From Neobacillus novalis NBRC 102450 (GTDB lineage: Bacteria; Bacillota; Bacilli; Bacillales; Cytobacillaceae), in NCBI RefSeq assembly GCF_001591805.1, contig NZ_BCVP01000022.1, positions 62,001 through 126,000 on the forward strand: a DNA stretch of 64,000 bases. The letters run 5' to 3'. The translations under genes and the position numbers were made by a program. Below are positions 18,080-27,582 of the stretch, piece after piece (position 1 is the first letter of the stretch; each line of letters begins with the position of its first letter). The notes beneath the pieces are model-generated. The model searched no databases. It worked only from the letters and a program-made list of their open reading frames with translations, and had not been told where the DNA came from.

Positions 18080-18514
18080 ATGAATAAGGAAATATTCCTT
18101 AAGAAAGCAGAAGATTCATTTGACAAAACGGTATATGAACCAGAAGGACTATTTTTTTACCACTTTTTTGATTTTCAGTTTGATTATGATGATATCCTAA
18201 GAACTTGTAAAGTTACATGTTCAGTTAAAGAGCCAATGTGGAATTCTTTTCAAATGGTACATGGGGGATTCCTTTCATATATTGCCGATACAGCACTGGG
18301 CCATTTGAATTTACATTTTTATGAGGGTACATTCGTCACATTAGAAATGAAAACATCCTTTCTAAAAGGGATCAAAACTGGGGAAATTACAGCAATATCC
18401 CGCTTTGTCAAAGAAGGAAGGAAAGTACTATTTTCCGAATGTGAAATTTTTAATGGGAATAATGAAAAACTATGTATAACTTCTGGAACCTTTTATAGAA
18501 AGGATCAAAGATAA
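18080..18514 (+). CDS. PaaI-type hotdog-fold thioesterase
   Basis: The 144-residue product has the hotdog-fold signature HGGFLSYIADTALG, then VTLEMKTSFLK, as in PaaI/YbaW-type acyl-CoA thioesterases that release free acids from aryl- or acyl-CoA. ATG 18080 with AAAGGATG about 9 nt upstream is preferred to the adjacent TTG. It lies just ahead of the catabolic island and may protect free CoA when CoA thioesters build up (inference). A terminator follows at 18671. Confidence 0.8.
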   Translation: MNKEIFLKKAEDSFDKTVYEPEGLFFYHFFDFQFDYDDILRTCKVTCSVKEPMWNSFQMVHGGFLSYIADTALGHLNLHFYEGTFVTLEMKTSFLKGIKTGEITAISRFVKEGRKVLFSECEIFNGNNEKLCITSGTFYRKDQR

Positions 18515-18650
18515 TGCTAGCGTAACATCAAATAGAAATTAAAAAATAGCAAAAAAAAATTATTGATTTGTATTTGAAGTAATGTTAAAATTTTGATTAT
18601 TAGGAAAATTAAATAGAGCTGAATACTTATTGGGAAATTACCAAAATGAT

Positions 18651-18722
18651 TTCTCTTATCGTAGGTATAACTCAGCAACAACATTCTCTTATCGTAGGGG
18701 TGTTTGTTGCTGGGTTTTTTTG
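18651..18722 (+). terminator. terminator with an internal 15-nt direct repeat
   Basis: The arms CAGCAACA and TGTTGCTG with a T run form a terminator. The 15-mer TTCTCTTATCGTAGG occurs twice, just before the stem (18651-18665) and within the loop (18684-18698). It closes the thioesterase gene. The remaining bases to 18972 are a long leader of the Liv operon in which I see no further gene. Confidence 0.75.
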
Positions 18723-18972
18723 TTGAAATAGTAATTGAGGGGGGAGGAGGATACGTAAGTTTTCTTGTCTAAAAGTCCCATTTTCAAAGGCATAATCAAT
18801 AAAATATGGAAGCGCAAACATTTCTGTTTTTATCAATTAATTTAGAATGGTAATTTTGAAATTGAATAACTAAATTATCGTTACAGGGGGGTTGCACTGA
18901 GTTGTTTTATCATAAGACTGTATTCAAAAATGGATTAGATTGAAGAACTAGTTTCCATGAGGAGTTGTTTTT

Positions 18973-19842
18973 ATGTCGACTTATGTTACTCAATTAATAC
19001 TTTCAGGTATTATAACAGGAGCTGTTTATGGACTTATCGCCTTAGGTTTTACAATGGTTTATAATTCCACATCCGTTTTAAACTTTGCGCAGGGTGAGTT
19101 TGTGATGATTGGGGCCGTTTTTAGCTCCGTTTTTATTACAAAATACCACATGCCCTATTATGTCGGGGTGCTGTTGGCAATAAGCATTGCAGTAGCAGTA
19201 GGGTTTGGTGTTGAACGTTTAAGTATCCGCTATCTTCAAAGGAAGAACGTTAATCATATTATTATGATCATGGCCACGCTTGCTTTAGCTATCATAATCA
19301 GTAATGTCACACAGCTATTAGTTGGGACTTCATCCATGTATACACCGAATGTGATTGATGCAAAGCTTTCAATAGGTGGCAATTTTATTACAGCTCAGGA
19401 ATTAATCATACTTGGTTTCCTTGGATTGACCGTAACAGGATTGTGGTTATTTCTGAATAAAACGATGTATGGAGTTGCAATGAAAGCAACAGGTATTGAT
19501 AAAAATGCAGCACGAATGATGGGGATTAATATCCATTCTGTTATTCTACTAAGTTTTGTCTTAAGTGCAGGTTTATCTGCTATAGGGGGAATATTAATTG
19601 CACCAATTATTTCAGGGACGGCACAAATGGGACTCCCGTTAGCAGTAAAAGGTTTTATTGCTGCCGTAATTGGTGGGGTTACCAATCCATTTGCAGGTAT
19701 TGTGGGAGGAATATTGATAGGTTTATTTGAAGTTTTTATTGCAGGATACGTTTCTTCCTCATTAGTCGAGATCATTGTTTTTCTACTATTACCAATTATT
19801 TTAATTGCACGTCCAAATGGATTATTGGGAAGTTCCCGATAG
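18973..19842 (+). CDS. livH: branched-chain-type ABC transporter permease (LivH family)
   Basis: The 289-residue polytopic protein has the LivH pattern: an N-terminal GLIALGFTMVYNST segment with the NFAQGEF motif, and late AVIGGVTNPFAGIVGG and LLPIILIARPNGLLG segments. It forms the inner-membrane pore with LivM. LivHMGF importers carry branched-chain amino acids but also aromatic and alicyclic carboxylates. Being first in an operon of CoA-dependent catabolic genes, this one probably imports the pathway's acid. The next gene starts about 10 nt downstream. Confidence 0.9.
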   Translation: MSTYVTQLILSGIITGAVYGLIALGFTMVYNSTSVLNFAQGEFVMIGAVFSSVFITKYHMPYYVGVLLAISIAVAVGFGVERLSIRYLQRKNVNHIIMIMATLALAIIISNVTQLLVGTSSMYTPNVIDAKLSIGGNFITAQELIILGFLGLTVTGLWLFLNKTMYGVAMKATGIDKNAARMMGINIHSVILLSFVLSAGLSAIGGILIAPIISGTAQMGLPLAVKGFIAAVIGGVTNPFAGIVGGILIGLFEVFIAGYVSSSLVEIIVFLLLPIILIARPNGLLGSSR

Positions 19843-19852
19843 GAGGGTTGAG

Positions 19853-20860
19853 ATGAGAAAAGCAAGTGTCTTAAGAGAGTCTAGTGGAATAATCGTTTTT
19901 ATCATCGCAGCATTACTTATTACGTTTTTTAGCACGAATAGCTACTACCTAGGGATTGTAGGACTATGTGCGATTTCCATTATTTTAACATTAAGTTTAA
20001 ATATGCTATTTGGATTGGCAGGACAAATATCATTTGGTCACGCCGGGTTTTATGCATTGGGAGCCTATATATCTACAATTATTGAATCAAAATTTGGTAT
20101 TTCCTTTGAATGGAGCCTAATCATTACATTAGTTCTCTGTTTCTTATTATCTTGGATTATCGCTTTCCCAATTCTAAAACTTAAAGACCATTATTTAGGT
20201 ATGGCAACTTTAGCATTTGGTTTGTTAATTTTTACGATTTCCATGCAATGGGTAGAGGTTACTGGGGGACCAAGCGGTATGCCAGTTCTAACCCCCACAA
20301 TTTTTGGAATGGATATTTCAACCGTATTTAATGAGGTTATTCTAGTTGCAACTATAGTAGTATTTATTTTTTGCACTTCCATTTACCATTCTAAATTGGG
20401 TATAGCTCTTAAGGCAGTGGCAGCAGATGAAAATGCAGCAAAAGCAGCAGGTGTTGATGTAGTTCGGTATAAAACGTTAATCTTCTCATTATCAGGTGCA
20501 ATGGCTGCGTTTGCAGGTATTTTATATGCCCATTTATATTTGTTCATTTCACCTGAAGCTTTTTCCATTCATACTTCAATCATGATTTTAACGATGGTCG
20601 TTATTGGAGGCCTTGGAAGTAATAGTGGAGCGGTAATCGGTGCCATTTTTATAACATTATTACCGGAATTTATTGAGGGCTTAGATGATATGAAAACAAT
20701 GATCTACGGAGTGGCGTTGTTAATTGTATTACTTTTCTTTCCGAATGGTTTGGTAAAAATATTCCATTCCTTTAAACCAGTCAAAGTAAGGAAAGTTGAA
20801 AAAGAAATACCACATAAAAATTTGTCAAAAACGAAAAGCAACGCTAGTGATTTAAATTAA
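19853..20860 (+). CDS. livM: branched-chain-type ABC transporter permease (LivM family)
   Basis: ATG 19853 follows AGGAGGGTTG at good spacing, giving 335 residues; an upstream in-frame start inside livH is unlikely. The LivM signature GQISFGHAGFYALGAY is present, followed by membrane helices, the cytosolic EAA-like loop (KAVAADENAAKAAGV) that contacts the ATPases, and GGLGSNSGAVIGA. The C-terminal 30 residues are a basic tail. It pairs with LivH. Confidence 0.9.
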   Translation: MRKASVLRESSGIIVFIIAALLITFFSTNSYYLGIVGLCAISIILTLSLNMLFGLAGQISFGHAGFYALGAYISTIIESKFGISFEWSLIITLVLCFLLSWIIAFPILKLKDHYLGMATLAFGLLIFTISMQWVEVTGGPSGMPVLTPTIFGMDISTVFNEVILVATIVVFIFCTSIYHSKLGIALKAVAADENAAKAAGVDVVRYKTLIFSLSGAMAAFAGILYAHLYLFISPEAFSIHTSIMILTMVVIGGLGSNSGAVIGAIFITLLPEFIEGLDDMKTMIYGVALLIVLLFFPNGLVKIFHSFKPVKVRKVEKEIPHKNLSKTKSNASDLN

Positions 20861-20890
20861 AAAGAAAAAATCATAAGGAGCGTACTCAAG

Positions 20891-21661
20891 ATGTTAAACC
20901 TTAATGAAGTAGGGAAACAATTTGGCGGCCTCGTAGCATTAAACAATGTCACTTTCAGTGTAGATCAAGGTGAAATTGTATCATTGATTGGTCCAAATGG
21001 TGCTGGTAAAAGTACATTACTAAATGTCATTACAGGTTTTATAAAGCCTACCTATGGAACCGTCCAGTATAAAGAAAAGGATATTACAGGTAGTGAACCA
21101 CACCGTCTAAGCAAAACAGGAATCGGCAGGACTTTCCAAATAGCAAAAATATTCAAACAAATGTCCGTGCTAGAAAACGTCATGGTTGGCTACTTTCCAA
21201 GGTTTAAATCGGATATTTTTCAGGGCATTTTACAAACAAAACATGCAAGAAAAGAATTGAACCATATTCGTGAAACTTCATATGAACTATTGAAATTTGT
21301 TGGTTTAGAAAAAGAGGCAGATGTGATATCAGGAAATCTCCCATATGGAAAAATTCGATTAGTGGAAGTAGCAAGAGCATTAGCAGGAAATCCCGAATTA
21401 TTACTTTTAGATGAACCGGCATGCGGTTTGAATTCTTCAGAGGTCCTTCAATTCATCGAAATATTAAGAAAAATCCAAGCGGATGGGAAAACGATTTTAC
21501 TTGTTGAACATGATATGAGATTGGTGATGAGTGTTTCCCAAAGGCTTGTCGTACTCAAAAATGGGGAGCTTTTAGCAGTTGGTTTACCAAAAGAAATTAA
21601 GGAAAATGAAGAAGTGATTTCAGCTTACCTCGGAAAGGGTTTTGTCCATGCTGCGAATTAA
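20891..21661 (+). CDS. livG: ABC transporter ATP-binding protein (LivG family)
   Basis: The 256-residue ATPase has Walker A GPNGAGKST (34-42), the LivG-specific degenerate signature NLPYGKIRLVEVARAL in place of LSGGQ, and Walker B LLLLDEPACGLN with the switch histidine VEHDM. It energises the importer together with LivF. Its end overlaps the next gene by 14 nt. A GGAG element lies about 10 nt before the ATG. Confidence 0.9.
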   Translation: MLNLNEVGKQFGGLVALNNVTFSVDQGEIVSLIGPNGAGKSTLLNVITGFIKPTYGTVQYKEKDITGSEPHRLSKTGIGRTFQIAKIFKQMSVLENVMVGYFPRFKSDIFQGILQTKHARKELNHIRETSYELLKFVGLEKEADVISGNLPYGKIRLVEVARALAGNPELLLLDEPACGLNSSEVLQFIEILRKIQADGKTILLVEHDMRLVMSVSQRLVVLKNGELLAVGLPKEIKENEEVISAYLGKGFVHAAN

Positions 21662-22370
21662 CAATATGACGACAGGTTATGGAATGGCGGACGTTTTACA
21701 CGGATTTGATATGGAATTAAACAAAGGTGAAATAATTGCCGTAGTTGGTGCAAATGGTGCGGGGAAAAGCACCTTAATGAGAGCCATTTCCGGGTTACTT
21801 CCCCTAAAATCCGGATCAATCAAGTTTAACGGTAAAGATATTTCAAAAGTATCTGCCCATACAAGAGTGGACCAAGGTTTAGTTCAAGTCCCAGAAGGAC
21901 GGCAAGTCTTTGGACCTCTTAGCGTGGTGGAAAATTTGACACTAGGCTTTTTCTCGAAAAGAAAACAAGGGAAGACGCAATTACAAAAACGCTTGGAATA
22001 TGCTTATCATCTGTTTCCAAAGCTGGCAGAAAGGAAAGGGCAAAAGGCCGGTAGTTTAAGTGGAGGAGAACAACAAATGCTCGTTATTGCCAGAGCATTA
22101 ATGAGTGATCCTTCCTTGCTTCTCCTTGATGAACCTTCTTTAGGATTGTCTCCATTAATTACGGAACAAATATTTGAGGTGTTAGTGGAGTTAAACAAAA
22201 ATGGATTAAGTATACTGCTTGTTGAGCAAAATGCTTTTGAAACCTTATCTATTTCGGATCGCGGTTATTTAATTGAAAATGGAAATATGGTTCTTAATGG
22301 AGACTCCAAACAACTGTTAAATAATCCAAAGGTGACAGAGGTCTATTTGGGGAATGAGGCGATCTCATGA
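21648..22370 (+). CDS. livF: ABC transporter ATP-binding protein (LivF family)
   Basis: Starting at ATG 21648 (an in-frame TTG lies two codons upstream) gives 240 residues. It has Walker A GANGAGKST at 34-42, the VPEGRQVF motif of LivF, the signature LSGGEQQML and Walker B LLLLDEPSLGLSP. It overlaps livG and is itself overlapped by 4 nt by the CoA-transferase gene, which ties transport directly to the catabolic genes. Confidence 0.9.
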   Translation: MLRINNMTTGYGMADVLHGFDMELNKGEIIAVVGANGAGKSTLMRAISGLLPLKSGSIKFNGKDISKVSAHTRVDQGLVQVPEGRQVFGPLSVVENLTLGFFSKRKQGKTQLQKRLEYAYHLFPKLAERKGQKAGSLSGGEQQMLVIARALMSDPSLLLLDEPSLGLSPLITEQIFEVLVELNKNGLSILLVEQNAFETLSISDRGYLIENGNMVLNGDSKQLLNNPKVTEVYLGNEAIS

Positions 22371-23485
22371 CTTTTTATAAAGGAATACGTATTTTAGACC
22401 TATCGAGATTACTTCCGGGGGGGTTAACGACTAAATTATTTGGAGATTTAGGGGCAGAAGTGATCAAAATTGAGGAGCCAAAACAAGGAGACTATTGCAG
22501 ATGGGAAAAACCATTGATTAAAAATGAGAGTTATTACCATCTAATCCTAAATGGAAATAAGAAAAGTGTGAAATTGGATTTAAAATCACAAGAAGGCATG
22601 GATCTATTTTTAAAATTAGTGAAAGAATCCGATATTGTATTTGAAAATTTTCGGCCTGGAGTAATGGAAAGACTAGGGATTAATTATGAGGTATTAAAAA
22701 AATATAACAGTAAAATCATTTTATGTTCCATATCAGGGTACGGCCAGGAATCACCCTATCAAAACAATTCTGCACATGACTTGAACTTTTTAGCAATGTC
22801 AGGGTTTTTATCCTTAATGACCGACGGAATAAAGGATCCGGCAATACCGGGTGTGCCAATCGTTGATATTATGACAGGATTAAGTGCTTCCTTTGCTATA
22901 TCAACTGCCCTTTATAAAAGGGAGAAAACAGGTGAAGGAGAACTCATTGATGTAAGTATGTATGACGTAAATGTATGGTCGCTTAGCATGATTGCAGGTA
23001 AATTTTTTGTAGATCAAACTGAAAACCTACGCGAATTTGCAGGGACCAGTCCAAGTTACAACGTATATAAAACGAGTGATGCCAAGTTTGTTGCACTTGG
23101 TGCATTTGAAACGAAATTTTGGAAAATCTTTTGTGAAAAAATCGACAGGGAAGATTTAATTCCATTTGGAAAATTAACAAACGATGTAGGAGCACAAATC
23201 AAAAATGAATTAAATTCAATTTTTAGAACAAAAACTCGGAATGAGTGGATTGAATTCTTTAAAGATGACGATATTTGTTTATCTCCGGTTAGAGAACTAA
23301 ATGAAGTATTTGATGATGAACATTCTCAAAAAAGGGATCTATTATATGAGATTGAACATCCTACAGAGGGGTCAATCAAACAATTAAGTCATCCTATACG
23401 TTATGCTAATCTAGCAGAATTTGAAAAAAGAAGTGCACCATTATTCGGTGAAGATACAGAAAAGATTTTAAGTAAAGTAAATTAA
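22367..23485 (+). CDS. class III (CaiB/BaiF) CoA-transferase, copy 1
   Basis: The 372-residue protein carries family III CoA-transferase motifs: LDLSRLLPGG, GAEVIKIE, ENFRPGVMERLG, and the catalytic aspartate D200 in IDVSMYD. These enzymes move CoA from a donor thioester (often succinyl-CoA) to an incoming acid. It overlaps livF by ATGA, so activation follows uptake. A second paralogue lies at 29229. In Bbs-type benzylsuccinate pathways two such subunits form one enzyme (BbsEF), so the two here could work together. They are not adjacent, so they may also have separate substrates. Confidence 0.88.
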   Translation: MTFYKGIRILDLSRLLPGGLTTKLFGDLGAEVIKIEEPKQGDYCRWEKPLIKNESYYHLILNGNKKSVKLDLKSQEGMDLFLKLVKESDIVFENFRPGVMERLGINYEVLKKYNSKIILCSISGYGQESPYQNNSAHDLNFLAMSGFLSLMTDGIKDPAIPGVPIVDIMTGLSASFAISTALYKREKTGEGELIDVSMYDVNVWSLSMIAGKFFVDQTENLREFAGTSPSYNVYKTSDAKFVALGAFETKFWKIFCEKIDREDLIPFGKLTNDVGAQIKNELNSIFRTKTRNEWIEFFKDDDICLSPVRELNEVFDDEHSQKRDLLYEIEHPTEGSIKQLSHPIRYANLAEFEKRSAPLFGEDTEKILSKVN

Positions 23486-23508
23486 TAGATAGTAGGATGG
23501 TGGTTTAG

Positions 23509-24639
23509 GTGAATAGTATTTTTGACGATTTTAAACTTGCTACAAAAAGATTTGCCAAAGAACAACTGAGTGAAATTGCTAAGGAATTTGATGAGAATGA
23601 GGCAATTGATCCTTCGATCATTGAAAAACTTAAGGAGCAAGGATATACCAGTATGATGTACCCTGCTGAAAATGGTGGAGCAGAGGTTGACCTTGATACA
23701 GTTTGCGCTGTTGTTGAAGAGATAGCTAAATATTGTGCATCAACAGCTATTACTTTGGTTGGTCATTTAACGGGATCAGTGGCATGTTTAGTTGGAGGAA
23801 ATCATGAGCAAAAAGAAAGATTTGTGTATCCAAATGGACGAAAAAACAACCTATTTGCAGTTTCCATATCAGAGCCAGGGGCTGGGTCAGACGTTACATC
23901 GATAAGAACAACTGCCCATAAGAAAGACGGAGGATATGTACTTAATGGTAGTAAGTGTTTTGTTACGAATGGCGGATTAGCAGATGTATATGTCATATTT
24001 GCTAGAACCGATCAAACGGATAGGAAAGGGGGATTAAGTGCTTTTATCGTACCAAAGGAAACAGAGGGGTTACATGTAGGGAAAAAGGAAAAGAAAATGG
24101 GGTTGCGGGGCAGCTATACAACAGATTTATATCTTGAAAATGCCTGGATTCCTGAGGAACAGCTTATTGGAATGGAAGGGGATGGCTTTTCGATTATCGA
24201 AAAGACAATGGATCGAACACGGGTTGTTGTAGCCGCACATGCACTGGGAATTGCTTCAGGAGCACTAGAATTTGCCGTGATATATGCTTCTGAGCGTAAA
24301 CAATTTGGTAGAACAATTGGAGAATTCCAAGGACTACAGTTTATGATTGCCGACATGTCTATCAAAGAAGAGACGGCTCGGAGAATGGTCTATTATGCTG
24401 CGGAACAAGTAATCAATAAAAATAAGATTGCCAGCTATTATTCTTCTATCGCGAAAACAGTAGCTTCTGATGCTGCGATGGAAATTACAACCGATGCGGT
24501 TCAAGTTCTAGGGGGGGCGGGGTACATTCGAGACTATCCTGTTGAAAGAATGATGAGAGATGCAAAAGTAACACAAATTTTTGAAGGGACGAATCAGATT
24601 CAAAGGATGATCATTGCAAAATATAAATTAAAAAAATAA
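23509..24639 (+). CDS. acyl-CoA dehydrogenase
   Basis: The 376-residue FAD enzyme starts at a GTG with a GGATGGTGG element upstream. It has the EPGAGSDV and CFVTNGG FAD/substrate segments, the YASERKQFGRTIGEFQG signature, and the C-terminal IFEGTNQIQ with the likely catalytic base Glu359. It introduces an alpha,beta double bond into the acyl-CoA, passing electrons to ETF. Homologues in this context include cyclohexanecarboxyl-CoA and benzylsuccinyl-CoA dehydrogenases. Its exact substrate is not readable. Confidence 0.88.
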   Translation: MNSIFDDFKLATKRFAKEQLSEIAKEFDENEAIDPSIIEKLKEQGYTSMMYPAENGGAEVDLDTVCAVVEEIAKYCASTAITLVGHLTGSVACLVGGNHEQKERFVYPNGRKNNLFAVSISEPGAGSDVTSIRTTAHKKDGGYVLNGSKCFVTNGGLADVYVIFARTDQTDRKGGLSAFIVPKETEGLHVGKKEKKMGLRGSYTTDLYLENAWIPEEQLIGMEGDGFSIIEKTMDRTRVVVAAHALGIASGALEFAVIYASERKQFGRTIGEFQGLQFMIADMSIKEETARRMVYYAAEQVINKNKIASYYSSIAKTVASDAAMEITTDAVQVLGGAGYIRDYPVERMMRDAKVTQIFEGTNQIQRMIIAKYKLKK

Positions 24640-24650
24640 GGGGGATTTAT

Positions 24651-25844
24651 ATGTTCAATGGATTTAAGAAAATAGTTACTACAACAGCAGTTACCCTTCT
24701 AGGTATTGCTTTAATTTCAGGATGTGCCGGAAAGGAGACTAGTCAAAAAACCGCATCAGGTGATACTTCGGCTAAAGGATCAATCAAGGTTGGTGTTATT
24801 GGATCTTTTAGCGGCGCCGGTGCAGATATGGGAATTACCATGCGTAATGGAGTAGAGATGGCCATCAAGAAATTTAATGACGATGGAGGAATTGATGGGA
24901 GAAAAATCGAAATCATAAATTACGATGATGAAGGGAATCCGACAAAAGCTACTTCGGGTGCACAAAAATTAATTTCATCTGAAAAAGTAGTAGCAATTCT
25001 AGGAAATCCAAATACAGCCACTTCCATTGCAACAGCAAATGTTTCGCGTTCAAGTAAGGTGCCCCAAATTGTTCCAATCGCCCAATCGCCTGAAGTGTTG
25101 CAACCGGCAAGTCCATGGATATTCAGGGTATCGGCTGTATCCACCATGGATATTGACAGTATTGTTGCGTTTATAAAGGAGAAAGGTTGGAAAAATATCG
25201 GTTTACTTTATGATACTTCCGCCTATGGAATGTCAGGAAAACAAATTTTTGATAAGGTGATCCCTGAAGAAGGGCTTAAAATTGTTGCCTCTGAAGGGTA
25301 TACAGTTGGAGCCCCGGATTTAACAACACAAGCGTTAAATTTAAAGAAAGCCAATGTTGATGTCGTAATCGTTTGGGGATTAGGTGCGGACCACGGAAGG
25401 TTTGTTAGTAATCTTGAAAAAATCGGCTGGAACATTCCGAATATTGGCGGCCGTGGTTCCATTTTTAAAATCTTCACAAATATTGGCGGTAAAGCAGCCA
25501 ATGGAACAATTGCGACTGCATCTTTAGACCTTGGTCAAGATGAAGTAAAAACTTGGGTAGATCAATACCATAAAGACTACGGTAATGAAGGTACGATTGA
25601 TTTTGCAGCACTTGGTTATGATGCAGCAAAAGTTCTAATTGAAGCGATAAGAAAGGCGGATGCAAAGGGAGAAATTAATCGTCAAAGGATAAGGGATGCA
25701 ATTGAATCGATTGACAAGTTTGACACCCTAACCGGTCCTAAAGGGTACTCGATTTCATTTGGACCTGATAAACATGAAGGATCGAGCAATGAGGCTGTGA
25801 TCATGGTAGAACATAAAGACGGTGAATGGGTACCTGTTCAATAA
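24651..25844 (+). CDS. ABC transporter substrate-binding lipoprotein (LivJ-like, peripla_BP_6)
   Basis: The 397-residue protein has a basic N-terminus, a hydrophobic helix and the lipobox LISGC with the lipidated Cys25, so it is anchored outside the membrane. The mature part follows the type-I periplasmic-binding fold of Liv proteins (VGVIGSFSGAGADMG start, then NTATSIATANVS). It is the binding partner of the LivHMGF complex. It is unusual that it sits five genes downstream between beta-oxidation genes rather than ahead of livH. This subfamily often binds aromatic or alicyclic acids rather than amino acids (inference). Confidence 0.88.
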   Translation: MFNGFKKIVTTTAVTLLGIALISGCAGKETSQKTASGDTSAKGSIKVGVIGSFSGAGADMGITMRNGVEMAIKKFNDDGGIDGRKIEIINYDDEGNPTKATSGAQKLISSEKVVAILGNPNTATSIATANVSRSSKVPQIVPIAQSPEVLQPASPWIFRVSAVSTMDIDSIVAFIKEKGWKNIGLLYDTSAYGMSGKQIFDKVIPEEGLKIVASEGYTVGAPDLTTQALNLKKANVDVVIVWGLGADHGRFVSNLEKIGWNIPNIGGRGSIFKIFTNIGGKAANGTIATASLDLGQDEVKTWVDQYHKDYGNEGTIDFAALGYDAAKVLIEAIRKADAKGEINRQRIRDAIESIDKFDTLTGPKGYSISFGPDKHEGSSNEAVIMVEHKDGEWVPVQ

Positions 25845-25859
25845 CGGAGGAGAGTAGAA

Positions 25860-26702
25860 ATGAGAAAAATTGGTGTAATTGGCGGAGGATTAATGGGTTC
25901 AGGAATTGCCTTCCATTTAAGCAGTAAGCTGGAAGACAGCATTATTGTCCATGAGGTTTCCGAGGAGGCATTTACCGGAACTAGACAAAGATTTGACCGA
26001 TTTGGTAAAAATGCGATGAAACGCGGTGCAGACGAAAGTACGGTAGGTTCATGGGTGAATAAAATTGACTATACCACCAATGTAGAGGATTTAACTGACT
26101 GCGTTTTAGTAATTGAGGCAGTTTATGAAAACCTACAAGTGAAACAAGAGATTTTCAGAAAGCTAGAAACGGTTGTAAACGAAAAAACAATATTAGCTAC
26201 AAATACGTCCGGGATTAGTATATCTGAAATCGGATCGGTATTAACCCATCCGGAAAGGCTTATTGGAACCCACTTCTTTAATCCAGTACCTGCTATGAAA
26301 TTGGTTGAACTGATTACGGGTATCCATACTTCTCAAGAAACAATTGAAGAAATTAAGATGTTTTGTGAAAAAATCGGCAAAGAAGTTGTGGTTTCAAATG
26401 ATTTTCCGGGGTTTATTGTCACAAGAGTTGGTCAGGCCATGATGTGCGAAGCATTGCGTTGTCTTGAACAAGGAGTGGCAACTGTTGAGGATATTGATAA
26501 GGGTATGAGGCTCGGCTACAATTATCCAATGGGCCCATTAGAATTAATAGATTTAATCGGCTTGGATACGGAACTTAAAATCCAGCAATCCTTATTTGAA
26601 GAACTGGGTGAGGTCTTCAGACCAAGTCCAGTCCTAAAGAATATGGTTGCAGGCGGGTTACTTGGCAGAAAATCAGGAAAAGGCTTCTATAATTATCAAT
26701 AG
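25860..26702 (+). CDS. 3-hydroxyacyl-CoA dehydrogenase, copy 1
   Basis: The 280-residue enzyme has the NAD-binding [13 protein letters not shown] loop, the catalytic-dyad histidine in [10 protein letters not shown] and its partner glutamate in KLVELITG. In the conserved PGF-x-x-N-R motif the asparagine is replaced by threonine (DFPGFIVTR), so substrate binding may be altered. It oxidises 3-hydroxyacyl-CoA to 3-ketoacyl-CoA with NAD. A GGAGGAGAG element precedes the ATG, and the enoyl-CoA hydratase gene follows closely. Confidence 0.88.
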   Translation: MRKIGVIGGGLMGSGIAFHLSSKLEDSIIVHEVSEEAFTGTRQRFDRFGKNAMKRGADESTVGSWVNKIDYTTNVEDLTDCVLVIEAVYENLQVKQEIFRKLETVVNEKTILATNTSGISISEIGSVLTHPERLIGTHFFNPVPAMKLVELITGIHTSQETIEEIKMFCEKIGKEVVVSNDFPGFIVTRVGQAMMCEALRCLEQGVATVEDIDKGMRLGYNYPMGPLELIDLIGLDTELKIQQSLFEELGEVFRPSPVLKNMVAGGLLGRKSGKGFYNYQ

Positions 26703-26716
26703 TGTGGAGGGTAAAA

Positions 26717-27481
26717 ATGAGTTACTTTGAAGTGATTCAGCAAGAACGGATCGTAAAACTAATTCTCAATAGACCTCCTGTAAATGCTCTAAGCTTAGAA
26801 GTTTTAGAAGAATTACGGATGCATTTAGAAAAAGTCAATAACCATAAGGAAAATAGAGTGTTAATCATCACTTCCTGTGGTGAAAAGTTTTTTGCAGCAG
26901 GTGCTGATATTAAAGGTTTAAAGAATGTAAGTGTAGAAGAAGGTAAGGTAATAAATCAGCAATTTCTCCATACATTTGATCAACTTGCTAAACTTCCGAT
27001 TCCGACTATTTGTGCCGTTAACGGTCTTGCGTTAGGGGGAGGAACCGAATTAGCACTTGCATGTGATATTCGGATTGCGTCTGAAAATGCTCAACTTGGA
27101 CTTCCTGAAACCAATCTTGGATTAATTCCAGGCGGTGGAGGAACTCAGCGGATGCCTCGCATCGTTTCGATTGGCAGGGCAAAAGATTTATTATTTACCG
27201 GAAGAAGAGTATCAGCACAGGAAGCATTGGAAATAGGTTTAGTAGAATATGTCGTCCCATATCATGAATTATCTGATTTTTCGGAACGATTAGCTAAAAC
27301 GATTAGTGAAAAAAGCCCGAATGCAATAAGAACGATAAAACAAGCAATCATGAGTGGAATGAACACAGATTTACCTACTGGATTGGAAATAGAGTTAGAG
27401 TTAGGAAGCCATTGCTTTGGAAGTGAAGATTTTCAGAAGGGTATATCTGCTTTTTTAGAGAAAAGAAAGCCGGAATTCTAA
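26717..27481 (+). CDS. enoyl-CoA hydratase (crotonase family)
   Basis: ATG 26717 follows GTGGAGGG; an in-frame GTG upstream is less likely. The 254-residue protein has the oxyanion loop FFAAGADIK and both catalytic glutamates of true hydratases: E111 in GLALGGGTELAL and E131 in LPETNLGLIPGGGGTQR. It adds water across the alpha,beta double bond. It ends the first catabolic sub-block. A structured inverted repeat lies between it and the next gene. Confidence 0.9.
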   Translation: MSYFEVIQQERIVKLILNRPPVNALSLEVLEELRMHLEKVNNHKENRVLIITSCGEKFFAAGADIKGLKNVSVEEGKVINQQFLHTFDQLAKLPIPTICAVNGLALGGGTELALACDIRIASENAQLGLPETNLGLIPGGGGTQRMPRIVSIGRAKDLLFTGRRVSAQEALEIGLVEYVVPYHELSDFSERLAKTISEKSPNAIRTIKQAIMSGMNTDLPTGLEIELELGSHCFGSEDFQKGISAFLEKRKPEF

Positions 27482-27497
27482 TAAATTCTTTAATAAC

Positions 27498-27560
27498 GGT
27501 TAGCGCAAGCAGTCCTAAGTAAAGTCAATGAGGCTTTACGAGTTGCGGCCTGCGCTAATC
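27498..27560. promoter_or_regulatory. nested inverted repeat inside the catabolic operon
   Basis: Outer arms GGTTAGCGCA and TGCGCTAATC (one mismatch) enclose an inner stem GTAAAG/CTTTAC. There is no T run, so it is more likely an mRNA processing, stability or attenuation element than a full terminator. It separates the hydratase gene from the ligase gene. Confidence 0.45.
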
Positions 27561-27582
27561 TGTATTTTGGGAGGGATAAAAT

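Noticed and set aside
18651..18698. Pair of 15-nt direct repeats as a CRISPR or attachment site
   Set aside because: There are only two copies, 18 nt apart, and they sit around a terminator stem with no cas or integrase gene.
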